A stretch of 64,000 nucleotides of DNA, taken from the NCBI GenBank assembly GCA_002007465.1, contig LNAC01000019.1, positions 1,910,344 to 1,974,343 on the forward strand, given 5' to 3'. Origin of the DNA: Ailurus styani (taxonomy: Eukaryota; Chordata; Mammalia; Carnivora; Ailuridae). Within the stretch, counting starts at the first letter, position 1. Each line of letters begins with the position of its first letter. Of the stretch, positions 22,961-35,199 are shown in pieces. Position numbers and translations under genes: made by a program. The notes under the pieces were generated by a model. That model made no database searches. It was given only the letters and a program-made list of their open reading frames with translations, and was not told the origin of the DNA.

Positions 22961-24949
22961 GAAGACAGGGTTTATTCCTTTGCCCGGATCTCACCCAGTT
23001 ATCTGAACGGCGCTAATGAAGATTTCTAACTAACAGGAAAATTCACATACACGGGGCTCCATGCCCCCATCCTCTCCTACTGATGAATTCCTGACCACTG
23101 TGAATGAAATACCTTCAAGGTACACACAAAAAAGCACAGCAAACGTAAAAGAATTCATGTGATTTGCACTCTTTTAAATGAACTTGCCCCTTCAGAGTCA
23201 CCCAGACTAGAACTAGTAGGGCTTCAATCCACAGAGAAATGGAAGAAAGCATGGGCAACAGAACTCTTCCCAGGGTTAAGAGCAGTGTGAGAGATGAGGT
23301 TCTACTGGAGACCTGCTGGGTTTGAGACGCAGGGTACCACGTGGAGAGATGCGACCACAGTTTCAGTCCAGGTTCGGAGAGCCTCCAGACACTGGCCCAA
23401 ATTGCCACAGCTCATCCTTGCTGATTCTAGAGGTGAAAAATTTTTTTTTTTTTTTTTTTTTTTTGCGGAATACCCACCCATTAATGGTTTTCAGTTAAGA
23501 CCATGAACTCTGAGTCACATACAGACAGAAGGAGGTGAATGGGAAGCCTCTCTGTTCAGGTTGCTCTACTTTTCCTACACTTCGAGGCAGCCTTCTGCAC
23601 GCGGTATGACCACAGAAGTGACAGGCCCCGTGCTGGTGATAAAGGCTGCCACTCCCATCTCCAGCAACTCCCCACACCATCGAGCAAAGCACGAGTGGGG
23701 CCGCTTGAGGAAATGTGGCAGCTTCTACACTTCTGGGCTTGAGAAGAAGAACGAAACAGCAAATAAATGTGTCTTTCTTACTCATGAAATTTGAAATACA
23801 AGACTCTGCACACACCATATTGGGTTCTAAATTAGCTTTTTTTTCAAATAGGCAAATTGCACCTAGATGTTCACATTCCTTTGCATGTAGAGACCCAAGT
23901 AACGGGTTACCAAATATGCAAACGTTCTGCCAAGAGAACCTCTGCCCCTCTTTCTGCACATCAAAACAGGTACCAAAATTCTTCAATGTTTTATTTAGAG
24001 AGGAACAGGGTACAGATTCTAAGAACTTAATATCTTTCATGCCAGATTCATGCCAAGGAAATAATGCCGATGTTAATCCAACTTAGCTTGGCAACAAAAC
24101 AAAATTCCTCTAGGCCTGTAAACTGGCTTCATATTTTCCTTCATGTTTTCCAGATTCACACCACTGGCAGCGGCACTATATCCAAGAACAGCACGATGGC
24201 CTCTCTGTATGAGTCAAGTAAGAAACTAAATAACTCACTTTGCAGATTGTTTAAATGATGCAAACATCTCATGAGCCCAAAATGCATTACTGGGCTAGTC
24301 AAGGCCTGAAAGCCAAATCACAGGCTGTTCTAGAAACAGCTCAAGGGCCAGCCCCATCTCTGGAACTGTTACAGGAAGGCATTCCTGGCCCTAACTCTCC
24401 AAGTCCAACCCAACTGCCATGTGCATAGAGTGAGATCTTCTTAATCGTAGAAGAAGCAACTTCTAAAGTCACTAGAATATTCCAGACCTGAACTGACAAA
24501 TCTACGGGGTAGACGAAAATAAGATGAGTGCACAAAGATGCAGATGCCTCAGAACAAATACATAAACCCGGAGTATAAGACGCAAGATGCAATATGGCAC
24601 ATAACAGACAACCAGATGCTATTAGCCAAAATAATTATGAACAACACTCAAGAAGGGAGTAATCTGAACGCTGCAAAGAATCCCATAGGCAGGTCCACAC
24701 TGGGGACCACCACACAACCTTTGCCACACCTTATTCCAAACTTCGACTGTCCCCCACACATTCAGCAAGTGCAAAGAGTCGACGCAGGCTTGGTTCTGTG
24801 TACAGAGAGAATCCCTGTCACTTCAGGTTATCAGATGAGCAGGGCACTCTGGCAGTCACCTGGCCTACCAGCCTGTAAACTGTCTTTGGCCACAGATTCA
24901 GTTGTTCAAAGAAAATCTTATTTATGGTGAGAATAGAAAAAATAGCAGA

Positions 24950-25350
24950 CAAGTATTCATTTTCCACTGCTGCTATAACTTATCACCACAAATTTAACGG
25001 CTTACAACAACACAAATTTATCCTTACAGTCTTGGAGGTCAGAAGGCCAAAGTCAGTCTCACTAGGATGCATTCCTTTGAGAGGCTCTAGGGGAAAACCC
25101 ATTTCTCTGCCTTCTCCAGGTTCCAGAAGATGCCCAAATTCCTTAGCTCAGAGCCCCTGACCCCTAATCACATCACTCTGAGCTCCGTTTCTATCACACA
25201 ACTTCTCTGACTCCTTTAAGGACTACTGTGATTAGAGTGGGCCCACCATCCTAACCCAGGATAATCTCACCACCTCATGGCCTTTAACTTAACCCCATCT
25301 CCAAAGTCCCTTTTGCCAAGTAAAATAACATATTCACAGGTTCCAGCAAG
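24950..25350 (-). mobile_element. MLT1-type (ERVL-MaLR) LTR, antisense
   Basis: Read plus-wise it carries 'cactgctgctataactta', 'acggcttacaacaacacaaa' and 'cagtcttggaggtcagaagg', the reverse complement of the MLT1 3' end. 'ataatctcaccacctcatgg' toward the right is the reversed 5' half. Confidence 0.75.
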
Positions 25351-25379
25351 AGAAAGTGACCTCATTCTGCCAACCATAC

Positions 25380-25560
25380 CTTATAATGTCAGGTATTCTC
25401 CTAACCACTTTACACTCATTGATTGTTTTAAGTATCCCAACCCCTTTAAGAGGCAGGTATTATGATTATGCCCACTTTACAGAGAAGAAAACTGAGTCAC
25501 ACAGAGGTTACGCAACATGCCCAAGATCATACAACCAGTAAGTAGTAGAACCAAGATATA
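25380..25560 (+). repeat. MIR SINE
   Basis: 'cctaaccactttacactcat', 'gcccactttacagagaagaa' and 'acgcaacatgcccaagatca' are closely MIR-like. Confidence 0.82.
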
Positions 25561-26299
25561 ATCAAAGTTGCTCAGGTGGAGGTAAGATAAAGATCCCATT
25601 CAACTGGTCCCCATCTCCCACAAAGGGCTCCCCGATGAGAGTGCACCCTGAAGAAAACCCAATCTGAAAATCAACAGAGTCTCTCACCTTCGCTATACAG
25701 TTGGGAAATGAAAGCACAACTTTGAACAACTAGTTCAATTTCACATACCTAGTTCAAGGCAAGCACTGACTAGAATCCAAGTTTTAGTATAGAATCCTAG
25801 TTTGAGGATAAACAGGTGGTGCACAGGTTAGGAAGGAATATATGGTCCAGCAGTTGGACAGTACGCCCCAGAGAAAGGCTGCAAAGATGGAGTGCATGCA
25901 CGCACACATGAGGAAGGGGACTGAGGTGCTTAAGTAGGAAAAAGAATATCAAGGCCAACACACTCCCAAGCTCCACCTTCTCTGATTATAATTCATAGAG
26001 AATAAGAATGGCAGAGGGGTCGACAAACACTGTAATGACAGGGCTGCATGCTGACGTTTGGATAGCCTATAGACATTTCCAGGGAAGTACCTAAAGCTGA
26101 GCATCAAAAACTCATGGTCCCATAGACTTATTTATTTGGCCACCCCTTTTGCTACAATTTTAATCTGAATCTCTCAAACCCTTCGGTTACCATTGGTCCC
26201 CCTACTCCCTACGTCTTCTACTCATCTCACATATATAAAATATCTACATGGCCCCTGGAGGCACTGGGACGCCAAGTCCAGGCCTAAATTAAAGAACTT

Positions 26300-26520
26300 T
26301 AGCATGGAACATCATCTTAGAGACAATCTAAACTAATGACCCTATTTTACAGATGAGGAACGGAAGGCACAGTATACTAGAGGCAGTGTGGTTTATAAAA
26401 AGAAAACAGGCAGAGCTAGCTTGAAATATTGGCTCTGCCCTATCCCAGGTGTGGCTTTGGGCAAGACACATAGTATGTATCAGATTTCCCACCTACAAAC
26501 TGAAAATACCAAGAATGTCT
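26300..26520 (+). repeat. MIR-derived fragments
   Basis: 'ccctattttacagatgagga' is MIR core. 'ggctttgggcaagacacata' a little further along is the MIRb 5' region. Probably two adjacent degenerate copies. Confidence 0.6.
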
Positions 26521-26573
26521 CATCTAACGAACATGTGACCTCTCACTTTCCCTTCTAGAGCAATATGCTTGAG

Positions 26574-26752
26574 GGCGCCTGGGTGGCTCAGTGGGTTAAA
26601 GCCTCTGCTTTCGGCTCAGGTCATGATCTCAGGGTCCTGGGATCGAGGCCCGCATCGGGCTCTCTGCTCAGCAGGGAGCCTGCTTTCTCTGCCTGTCTCT
26701 CCGCCTACTTGTGATCTCTCTCTCTCTGTCAAATAAATAAATAAAAAATCTT
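26574..26752 (+). mobile_element. Young CAN-SINE with perfect target duplication
   Basis: Starts 'ggcgcctgggtggctcagtg' with the 'gtgggttaaagcctctgc' module and ends 'aaataaataaataaaaaatc'. The 18-bp duplication tagagcaatatgcttgag (26556-26573 and 26753-26770) is identical on both sides, indicating a recent insertion. Confidence 0.97.
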
Positions 26753-27249
26753 TAGAGCAATATGCTTGAGCCAGAGCCTTCACTTCCTACACCGGCAGGT
26801 TTTGTGGCTCAGAACCCTACCCAAACTTCACCAGGGCTAAATTAATAGGGATAGACAGTTGACCTAAGAACAGCCCCCACAGGCCAGGCAGACACACAAG
26901 ATATGTGGAACATGTATGTACAGAATGAAAGAAATGAAGTAAAGGCCTCAAAATGTTAAACAACTGGTGGGTTTACAAAAGGATACATGGATAGTCATTA
27001 ATCTATCCTTGCAACTCTTGTAGTAGATATTCATAAAACAAAATAATTAGCACAAACGAAATGATCACAATGTATTAAAATGAGAGAAACAAGGACACCC
27101 ACACATCCCTGAATCAATGAACCATTTTGTTGTCTTTCGTCCCATTTACCCTCCTCTCATTCCTATACTTCCAGGAACCCAAGCAGCCTGAATTCCAGTG
27201 TTCCTTTCTCAGCATCTCATTCCTTATTCTATGCACCCACATTCTACTC

Positions 27250-27870
27250 ACGTTGTATATTTATCCAAATACTTGCCAGGCAGTGTTCTAGACACAGAGG
27301 ATACGGCAACAACTGAATAACACCAACTGGGGTAAGAGTGGGTGACAGGCCAAGGCAAGATGGGGGGAGTAGAAAGGGAGCACAGAAGAGAGATAATAAA
27401 ATGTAAATTACATACTCTTTTGGGAGCAGGTAAGTGCTGTGGAGGAAACTGAAGAAAAGTTAGGGAAGTGAGACTGCCTGGGGAGAGGCTGGGCAGACCT
27501 GAATGGATGATATAGAAAAGATGGCACCAAAGCAAAGACTTGAATGATGTAAGGAGCCAGCCACACACATAACTGCCTTTCCAGACAGAGGGACAGCCAT
27601 GCACAGACCTGCTGAAGACAACTGAGGGACAGACAGAGAAAGCTCTAGGCAAGAAGGGCAAAGGTCAGGGAGGCTAGTTCAGAAAGGACTTGAGCTTCTA
27701 TTATGAGTAAGATGGGGAGCTTCTGGAAGGTTCTGAGCAGAGGAGGATCATAATCAAACATTTAGCAGCATCACTCTGGCTGCTATGCTGAGAACAGACT
27801 GAAGGTAGACATGAGGGGCAGCAGGAAAACAAGTTAGGAGGCTACTGCCCTGATCCAGGGAGAGATGACA
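27250..27870 (+). repeat. Unassigned ancient interspersed repeat
   Basis: Blocks 'gccaggcagtgttctagaca', 'ggaggatcataatcaaacat', 'agcatcactctggctgctat' and 'caagttaggaggctactgcc' recur widely in mammalian genomes in this order. I recognise the module but cannot name the family. A related copy lies at 38570-39260. Confidence 0.55.
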
Positions 27871-28063
27871 GTACCTCTTTTAAAAAATTTCTGGAAACTG
27901 TGCCAACAACTGGTAAGACTCTGGGATCTCAACCTAGTGAGCTGAGTGATCTACATGCAAAAACTTCCCCAAGGATAGCAATCACTTTTGAAACTTCTTA
28001 GCTTCGAAGCCAAGAAAGTCTGCTTCGTAAGTGCTTAAAATTAGTAAAGTGTCCCTGTTCCCC

Positions 28064-28486
28064 TGTGCTGTGGGTTCCATTGTGCCCCCACTCCCACTCA
28101 TGTATTAGAGTCCCATCCCTCAGGATCTCAGAATGTGACCTTATTTGGATAGAGGGTCTTTACAGGTATAATCAAGTTCAAGCCAGATCATTAGGGTAGG
28201 CTCTCATCCAGTATGACTGGCGTCCTTATAAAAAGGGGAAAGTTGGACACAGAGACACACACAGGGAAGACAAGATGGACAGACGGAGGAAGATGGCCAT
28301 CAATAAGCTAAAGACAGTGTTCCAGGCCACTGTGAGGGAAGCCGCTCACTGTCCCCAGAAAGAACCAGCCCTGCAGACACCTCGGTTCTGGACTTCCAGT
28401 CTTCAGGGCAGGGAGACAATAAATTTGTTACGTAAGCCACACAGTCTGTGGTACTTTGGTATGGCAGCCTTAGCAACCTAATACAT
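28064..28486 (+). mobile_element. MLT1-type (ERVL-MaLR) solo LTR
   Basis: Starts 'tgtgctgtgggttcc', continues through 'tcagaatgtgaccttatttg', 'tatgactggcgtccttataa' and 'aagccacacagtctgtggta', and ends near 'ctaatacat'. Near full length, sense orientation, no internal region. The 68-codon frame inside is accidental. Confidence 0.88.
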
Positions 28487-29631
28487 CAGGATTCTTTTTT
28501 TTCCTCTTTTTTAGAAAAATAAGGTAACCTTGGGGGTTAAAAGTAATATAGGCATAAAAACACTATTGGTAAGTATTGTTCTTAGAGATCAGGGATTTAA
28601 GCTCCATGACAAAACAATATTATTCAAACATCGTAGTCACTGAATATAGTAAGCTAGCAAACAAAGTGGTTTCCAAAATGTCCGAAGAAAGGGGTGACAA
28701 AGAGAAAAACAAAACCACATACAGGGGATGACGTCAAGACAAGCTACCATGTTAACCACAGTATATGCTTAAGGCCCAAAGTAAACAGGAGTAGGGCGTG
28801 TGGTGTCAGGTGTTCATCTGGCTAATGACTGCGAGCTTTCCCGCTCTCCTGGCATCAGAGCATCACCATATCACAGTTGCACAAAAGAGACACTTAGTTG
28901 CCAGCCAAAGCTAAGCATTACTATGTAACTCATTCCTCTCAAATGCTTTAATCATTTATTTCCTTTAAAATAAAATTTTTTTAAGTAAAACAGGACTCAC
29001 TGTAAGGGGGAACTAAAACTTCTTTAGTGTCCTAAGATAAACCAGGATCACAAGAGTTAAAAGAAATGCCCCAAGAAATGCCCCATAACTCTCATCACTC
29101 ACTCAGCCCACTCAGTCTTGGTGTCAGACAAACACCAAGATGTGACAGTTGCCCTACGGAGTCCATGACTTCCGTCAGAGAGAGATCACCATGATGTCAC
29201 ATACCGCATACACACTGAAGGGTCCAGATTACAGACTCTACCAGAGTTCCATGGAAGACAAACTCAAAAAAAAATTTGAAAATCACCAGGAAAGCAAAGC
29301 ATGGAATGGGCGGCTTGAACAGGGTCCAAATAAGTGAGTTAAATTTAAATCACTTTAAACCACAGAGGAGACATTCCAGGCAGTAAGAACAAAATGAGGG
29401 GACTCCTCCAGATGGGAATGAGAAAGACTATCTATACTGCGCCACCTGTATAAATTAGGGCCTTTTGAATACAAGAAATAAAGACTCAAATAATGAGAAT
29501 ACAACAGCAAAGAACCCAGAAAAAGAAAGCGAACAATGTGTCCCGACAGAGAGCTCGCAGCATAGCCTGCCATGGTCTCCTCTCTGGACCGCTGCCAGTA
29601 AGAAAACTTGGCTTCTGAGTGTTTACTTTTC

Positions 29632-29651
29632 TCTCTCTCTCTCTCTCTCTC
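29632..29651. repeat. (CT)n microsatellite
   Basis: Ten uninterrupted CT units following 'tttactttt'. Confidence 0.9.
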
Positions 29652-30204
29652 ATTTTCTTTGAAGTGGAGCTCTTACCTGCTTTTCCCTTATTTCCCAAAT
29701 TAAAATTCTCAAGAGAATCAAACAGGTCCAGCTCATTTTTTTCCCCACAGAAGGCCATGACAAGAGTAACTGTCTAGTGTCCCACGCCAAGCAAGCCAGC
29801 CAGCTCAGGGAAAAGAGAGGAGGGAAGTCATGTGGGCCTCAGAGACCTTCCTCAGCAGCGGCTGTGAACAAAGTCATTTTTCCTCATAGCCGCTATGAAG
29901 TAGTTAGCAAATGCCAAGAGTGACAACTTGGGTACAAAGCCAAAGAGGACAAAATACTTCCTTTAAAGGTCAAAATTATTTCTGAAGACTTTACTATGTT
30001 AACCATAAAATTCCACAAAATGCCCCTAAAGACAGAAACCAGTCCATCTGAAAAACTGTAGTAAGCAGGGTGGAAGTCTACAAGATGGGCCATTTTAACC
30101 TAAGAAATTATGTTTGACATAAAGCAATTTTAACAGTCTTAATGGACTAGAAATGGGTTCAAATCCAGTGCTTCCAAATGGTTTTAACGTGTGCAACAAC
30201 CATC

Positions 30205-30400
30205 TCATAGTTACATAGCACCTTGTGTGTGCTGCTGGCACCAAGTACTTTGCATGTATTAGTTCATTTAATCCTCACTATGCCCAGTTAAATATGCTTT
30301 TTTCAACTGTATCTTAGAGACAAGCACCAGAAGACACCAATAGGTCACACTGAGTTAGATGGTGGAGCAAGGATTTGAACCCTGGAGCCAGCTTTCCATC
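30205..30400 (+). repeat. MIR SINE
   Basis: 'gcatgtattagttcatttaa' followed by 'tcctcactatgccc', then 'gcaaggatttgaaccctgga', all match MIR blocks in order. Confidence 0.8.
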
Positions 30401-30990
30401 TAAATGGTCACAATACGCCACCACTCCCCACGGGGAAAACTGCGCAGGCCACAGATGGGCCACAAGATCCTTCCCTTACGATGCTCTTGTAAAATAAAAC
30501 CACGGGAGCTCGAGGGGGAACCACATCATTCCTGGGAGGTGAACGGCTTTGGCCTCCTTGGACTCTACAAGTTAGACTCTGACCGAATCCGAGGCATGAA
30601 CCCAAGGAGCTCTGCAACCAATGGGGAGGTGAGGACTCGAGCTCCTGGACAGGGTCCTGCAAGCAGAGCTAGAAGTGTTGCTGCTCCAACTATGGAATTT
30701 CGAGCGACACCACTGTAAGTGGGCAATATGGGGCACAGGCAGCTTGGAAAGGCCTCCACATGGAAGGACTGCAAAGACAAGGCGATGCCTCCCAGCCCCT
30801 GCTGCAGTCTTGTGATGGTAGCTGGAGGCTGGGTCCTAAGCCTGGTTCCGGGGGGACCCATCAGGGCTTATAACAGGGGTGCAGCCACCACCTATGCCTG
30901 GCCCCGCTAGGCCACTGTCCCCTTCATGCTACTCCCCAGAGATGCAGCCTTCATAGCTGCTTGGGGCCCCGACTTGGTCTCCACACCTAT
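30400..30990. other. Unexplained GC-richer stretch
   Basis: More GC-rich than its surroundings, with scattered CpG and open frames up to 104 codons (30404-30718, plus) and 98 codons (30565-30861, minus). Neither frame resembles a protein I know, and open frames on both strands suggest composition rather than coding. It may be an old repeat or pseudogene I do not recognise. Confidence 0.35.
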
Positions 30991-31418
30991 TATGATTTCT
31001 GGGAAATTTTGCCACAGTGATGACATTTTTTTCAGGATTTCCAAGAGTTCTGTCTTTTATTCAGAATGAAGTGAAATTTTTTTTCTTAGTTCTGGGGGGA
31101 AAAAAACAGTTTTGTGGACAGTCCCTAGGAAAGGAAACTTGGCCAAGAAGAAGGGCAGGATAAGAAAGCTAAGCAGAGGAAAGCACAGCTAACAGGAAGA
31201 AGGAAAGAGCAACTGGAAAACCCACTCTCAGAAAACAAGTACCAGCCGGACAGTCAGGTCTGTGAGGTCTGCTTCTTGGTTTCATGCTTCCTGAAGAGCA
31301 AGGTCAATATACACCAGGACCCCAGACAGCAGGATCCACAAAACCCAAGCCTCTTAGGGCAGACAGAGACAAGTCTGGGCCTCCTGAAAACTAGCCATGT
31401 TCAAAGAGGAAAGAGGTC

Positions 31419-31618
31419 TGGACACCTGGGTGGCTCAGTCGGTTAAGCATCTGCCTTTGGCTCAGGTCGTGATGCCAAGGTCCTGGGATGAAGCCCTGCG
31501 TCGGGCTCCCTGATCAGTGGACAGCCTGCTTCTCCCTCTGCCTACCACTCCCCCTGCTTCTGCTCTCTCTCTCTCTCTCTCTGACAAATAAATAAATAAA
31601 TCTTTAAAAAAAAAAAAA
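31419..31618 (+). mobile_element. CAN-SINE, sense
   Basis: Exact 11-bp duplication aggaaagaggt (31408-31418 and 31619-31629). The body starts 'ctggacacctgggtggctca' and ends with CT repeats, AAAT repeats and poly-A. Confidence 0.95.
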
Positions 31619-31861
31619 AGGAAAGAGGTGTTATATAAATAAATAAGGCACATGGTCAACTTGTAAATTCACTGAAAGCATGAGAAAAGTATAGAAGTGC
31701 ACCTCTAACAGTTTAAAAATCCTCCTGCCCCGTCTTGACCAATGATACTTTTTATGTTCTCATTTTCTGTATTTTCAAAATATTCTTCATTTAGCATAAA
31801 TTACTTTTAGAATCAGGGGGAAAAAAGAAGTTAAAGCCAAACAAAACAGAAGAATGGATGA

Positions 31862-32255
31862 GCATGCCTGGATGGCTCAGTTGGTTAAGTCGTCTGCCTT
31901 CGGCTCAGGCCATGATCCTGGGGTCCTGGAGCTGAATCCCCTATCAGGCTCCCTTCTCAGTAGAGTCTGCTTCTCCCTCTCCCTATGCCTCTCCTCCTGC
32001 TTGTGCTTGCTCCGTCTCTCTCTCTGTGTCAAATGAATAGGTAATTCAGGAAAGAAAGAGAGGAAGGAAGGGAGGGAGGGAGGGAGGTGAGGGGAGGGAG
32101 AGAGAGACAGAGAAAGAAGAAAGAAAGAAGGAGAGAAAGAAAGAGAGAGAGAAAGAAAGAAAAGAGAGAGAGAAAGAGAGGGAGGGAGGAAGAAAGAGAG
32201 GGAGGGAGGAAGGAAGGAGGAAATAAAACATTTGGGGGGAAAAGAAAGAAAAAGA
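31862..32255 (+). mobile_element. CAN-SINE with 210-bp purine tail
   Basis: The SINE body runs to about 32040 ('tgtgtcaaatgaatag'). It is followed at 32041-32255 by an almost pure A/G tract of GGAA, GGGA and GAAA units. The 14-bp duplication agaagaatggatga (31848-31861 and 32256-32269) brackets body plus tract, so the tract grew from the SINE's own A-rich tail. Confidence 0.9.
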
Positions 32256-32299
32256 AGAAGAATGGATGATCCCTGATCATCAGGATAGACCGAGGTATA

Positions 32300-32480
32300 G
32301 ACAACGTGGCCGTGATGGTGAATTTTATGTGTGAACTTGACCAGGCCACACGGGATGCCTGGATATCACATGAAATATTATTTCTAGGTGTGGCTGGGAG
32401 ATGCATCTAGAAGACACCGGCATTTCAATTGGTAGACTGAGCAAAGCGGATGGCTTTCCCCAATGTAGACTGACATCATC
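32300..32480 (+). repeat. Unassigned old MER-class repeat fragment
   Basis: 'ggtgaattttatgtgtgaac' followed by 'ttgaccaggccaca' and 'ggtagactgagcaaagcgga' is a widespread mammalian repeat module. I cannot name the family with certainty. Confidence 0.55.
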
Positions 32481-34509
32481 CAACCACTAATAAACAAACA
32501 TAAAAAAACAAAAAATTCAAATTCACTAGTAATTTGAATAGCTTTTCACCTGATGGCCAATACAGTTTTAGTGAAATTCAGTACTTGCAAGCATTTGGGT
32601 AAATAACCTTTCATATATTGTTAGGGGAGAAGAAAATGAAGAATCTGAGACCACTGCTCACTGTTCCTCCTCTCTTCCTCCCCGTAAAAGAGGAGAGAAT
32701 GCAAACAACCTGCCATGGCAGCCGACTCATTTCTTTTATATCTATAAAAAAAGATAATACGTGTGCAACATTTCCAGAGAAAACGCTCAGATAGCCAACA
32801 TGACTACTGTTAATAGCTGAGGTCCCAACCTCTGAAAATTTGACATACTTTACAAAGTAAGGTTAGTTGTCCCTCAAAAAAGCTTCATCACAAAGTTCCC
32901 TGGTCTGTAACACAGCACAATGATCAAGAGTACGGGTTCTGGATGGTGTCCAGACAGATTGGGGCTCACACACTAGTGTCCCCAGGGACCAGCTGGGTGG
33001 CCCTGAGCAGGCAGACAACCCTTCCGAACTTCACTGACAACGTGGGAAGAATACTGGTTTTCATAGAACAAATTGTCGTGAAGGAAAATAATGAATCAAA
33101 ACACTACGAAGTTATCCTGTCTGGATAATAGAATGGAGAAACCAATTTTTTTAAAAGAGGAAGTCAAGAGAGGAAGCCAAGGTAAGGTGAGGAAAAAACT
33201 GCATCTTAGATATTTCACAAAGTAGCAGATGAACTAAACAAATTCTGTAAGCAACTAAGATAAAGGTCAAGGCCAGAGATTCTCATTGTCAATTATGTGC
33301 AGAGAGGTAATTGAAGTGAATTTTCCTTGTTAGAAGGAAAAAGTAGAGAAAATCTGGAGCTGAAAATAAAGAAGCGAACCATGAAGGATACTCACAACAG
33401 AGAAAGGGGGACTCAAAAGAAGACAAGGCAGAGAAAAGACAGAGCCAAAATGAGGTACGAGGGGTGTGCAGAATCGGAGAAGACAAAATTGGGAATGCTC
33501 AAAAGTGCCAAATGTTTTGCAAGGCTGGGGATTTGGCAAGAAGCAGCTCCCTGACAAATCATCCTGATTCCTCCCTTTCCTTTAACCCCCTACACATCCA
33601 ACTCTACGTCCAAAACATCCCACGGATCTGCTCACTTTCTCAGTCTCCACTTAGCAAGACATGAGCTAACATCCTTCATTCACCAAACTAAGTTACATAA
33701 AGTAAATTTGTCACAGGGAGAGCTAGCACAAAAGGAAAGAAAAAGTTGAATTAGAGATGGAAAGCTTCCAAAAGGAAATATTGGATTTCATTTTGCACAA
33801 ACTGATAAAGCAAAGATACAATCATTAAAAACTTAAGTAACCTAGAAACCCAAGGATCAAATTTGTAAGTTATAACCTTGACTGATAGGTATCTTCCAAT
33901 CAAGCCTAAATTATACCTCAGCTCTGGACCATGACTTCATGATTCCTGGAGGAAGGTTATAGGTACATGGGAGTTCATTATTCCATTTGCCTAACTTTCT
34001 TTAAAGTTAACTTTTTTTTGTACTTTCTCATCTTTAATCTTTATTTCCTTGATTGCAAGTATTTCTATGGTGTAAACTGCCATTAACGGACTGTCTATCT
34101 CTACTCCAACGAGTCTGATCTATAATTTTGTTTTAAATATTTTTCCCTCTTACTTATGTGGCCTCTTTTTTGGATTATGATTTTGAATTTTGTATCTTCT
34201 TAAGTAGTCAAACTTTTCCCATTATTTTGAAGAAACTTCTTCCATCATATGCACACTAAAAAAGCACCCACGCTTTTACATCCCTGAACATTTTAGAAAA
34301 TTAAACTGAATATTTCCAATTGTCCTAAACTTTATTTTTTAAAAAATAACTTTAATTCTAGCATCTCTGAGTTATTCTGTTCCTTTGTCTCTCTTTCTGT
34401 ACATTTTAAACCACAGTCTCATGTCATACTTTTTACTTAATATAACCATTCCTCCCTACCATTTTTCTTTTCCAGAAGTGTACCGATCATTTCAGAATTA
34501 CCCCTAAAA

Positions 34510-34700
34510 GCAATAAGCATCTACTATCATGTGAGGTGTGTTACACTAGATTTACCCCTCATCCTCAGAATCATACTACAAAGGTAAATATTATGTCTTC
34601 ATTTTGTAGACAGAGGGGGGTGGGGAAACAGAAGGAAAACAGGTCACACAGTAAAACCAGAAGTAAGCCCAGGTCATTCTGATTCCCAGCTCGTGATCAC
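34510..34700 (+). repeat. MIR SINE, degenerate
   Basis: 'catctactatcatgtgaggt', 'cattttgtagacagaggggg' and 'acaggtcacacagtaaaacc' fit MIR order with several changes. Confidence 0.65.
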
Positions 34701-35020
34701 CGCATTCCTAAACTCTGTCTGGTAGAATTACTTGCTCACACACTAGGCAGCACTGAGCTACAGGATTTTAACTGACATACCAAATGAGTGTAACACTGCC
34801 CCACCTTTCAAATCTACCCGAGGCTTGGAAACCTGAGAGCCACATAGCTAAGAACTAGGTGGCCAAGGAAGATTTGTGGTGCCCGCGGGCAATGCTCCTC
34901 AAGGTGCCAGCCCCTGAACGGTGACTCACAGGGTCCCAGAAACACAAGGAATCTGGACAAAATGTAAATTAACCGAGCACACCTGTTTAGCTTGGCTGGC
35001 ACTATTTTACAGGAAGACTT

Positions 35021-35199
35021 TTTTTTTTTTAAGATTTTATTTATTTATTGGAGAGAGAGCATGAGCAGGGGGCGGGGCAGAGAGAGAAGGAGACTCCCCA
35101 GTGAGCAGGGAGCCCGATGCGGGGCTCGATCCCAGGACCCTGAGATCATGACCTAAGTCGAAGGCAGACACTCAACCAATTGAGCCACCCAGGCACACC
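35021..35199 (-). mobile_element. CAN-SINE, antisense
   Basis: Poly-T and 'aagattttatttatttattg', ending 'tgagccacccaggcacacc'. Target duplication tacaggaagactt (35008-35020) against tacagccagactt (35200-35212), two mismatches. Confidence 0.93.

Noticed and set aside
32029..32406. Open frames of 60-125 codons on both strands
   Set aside because: They come from the A/G-only SINE tail and give Ser/Phe/Leu or Lys/Arg/Glu runs, not proteins.
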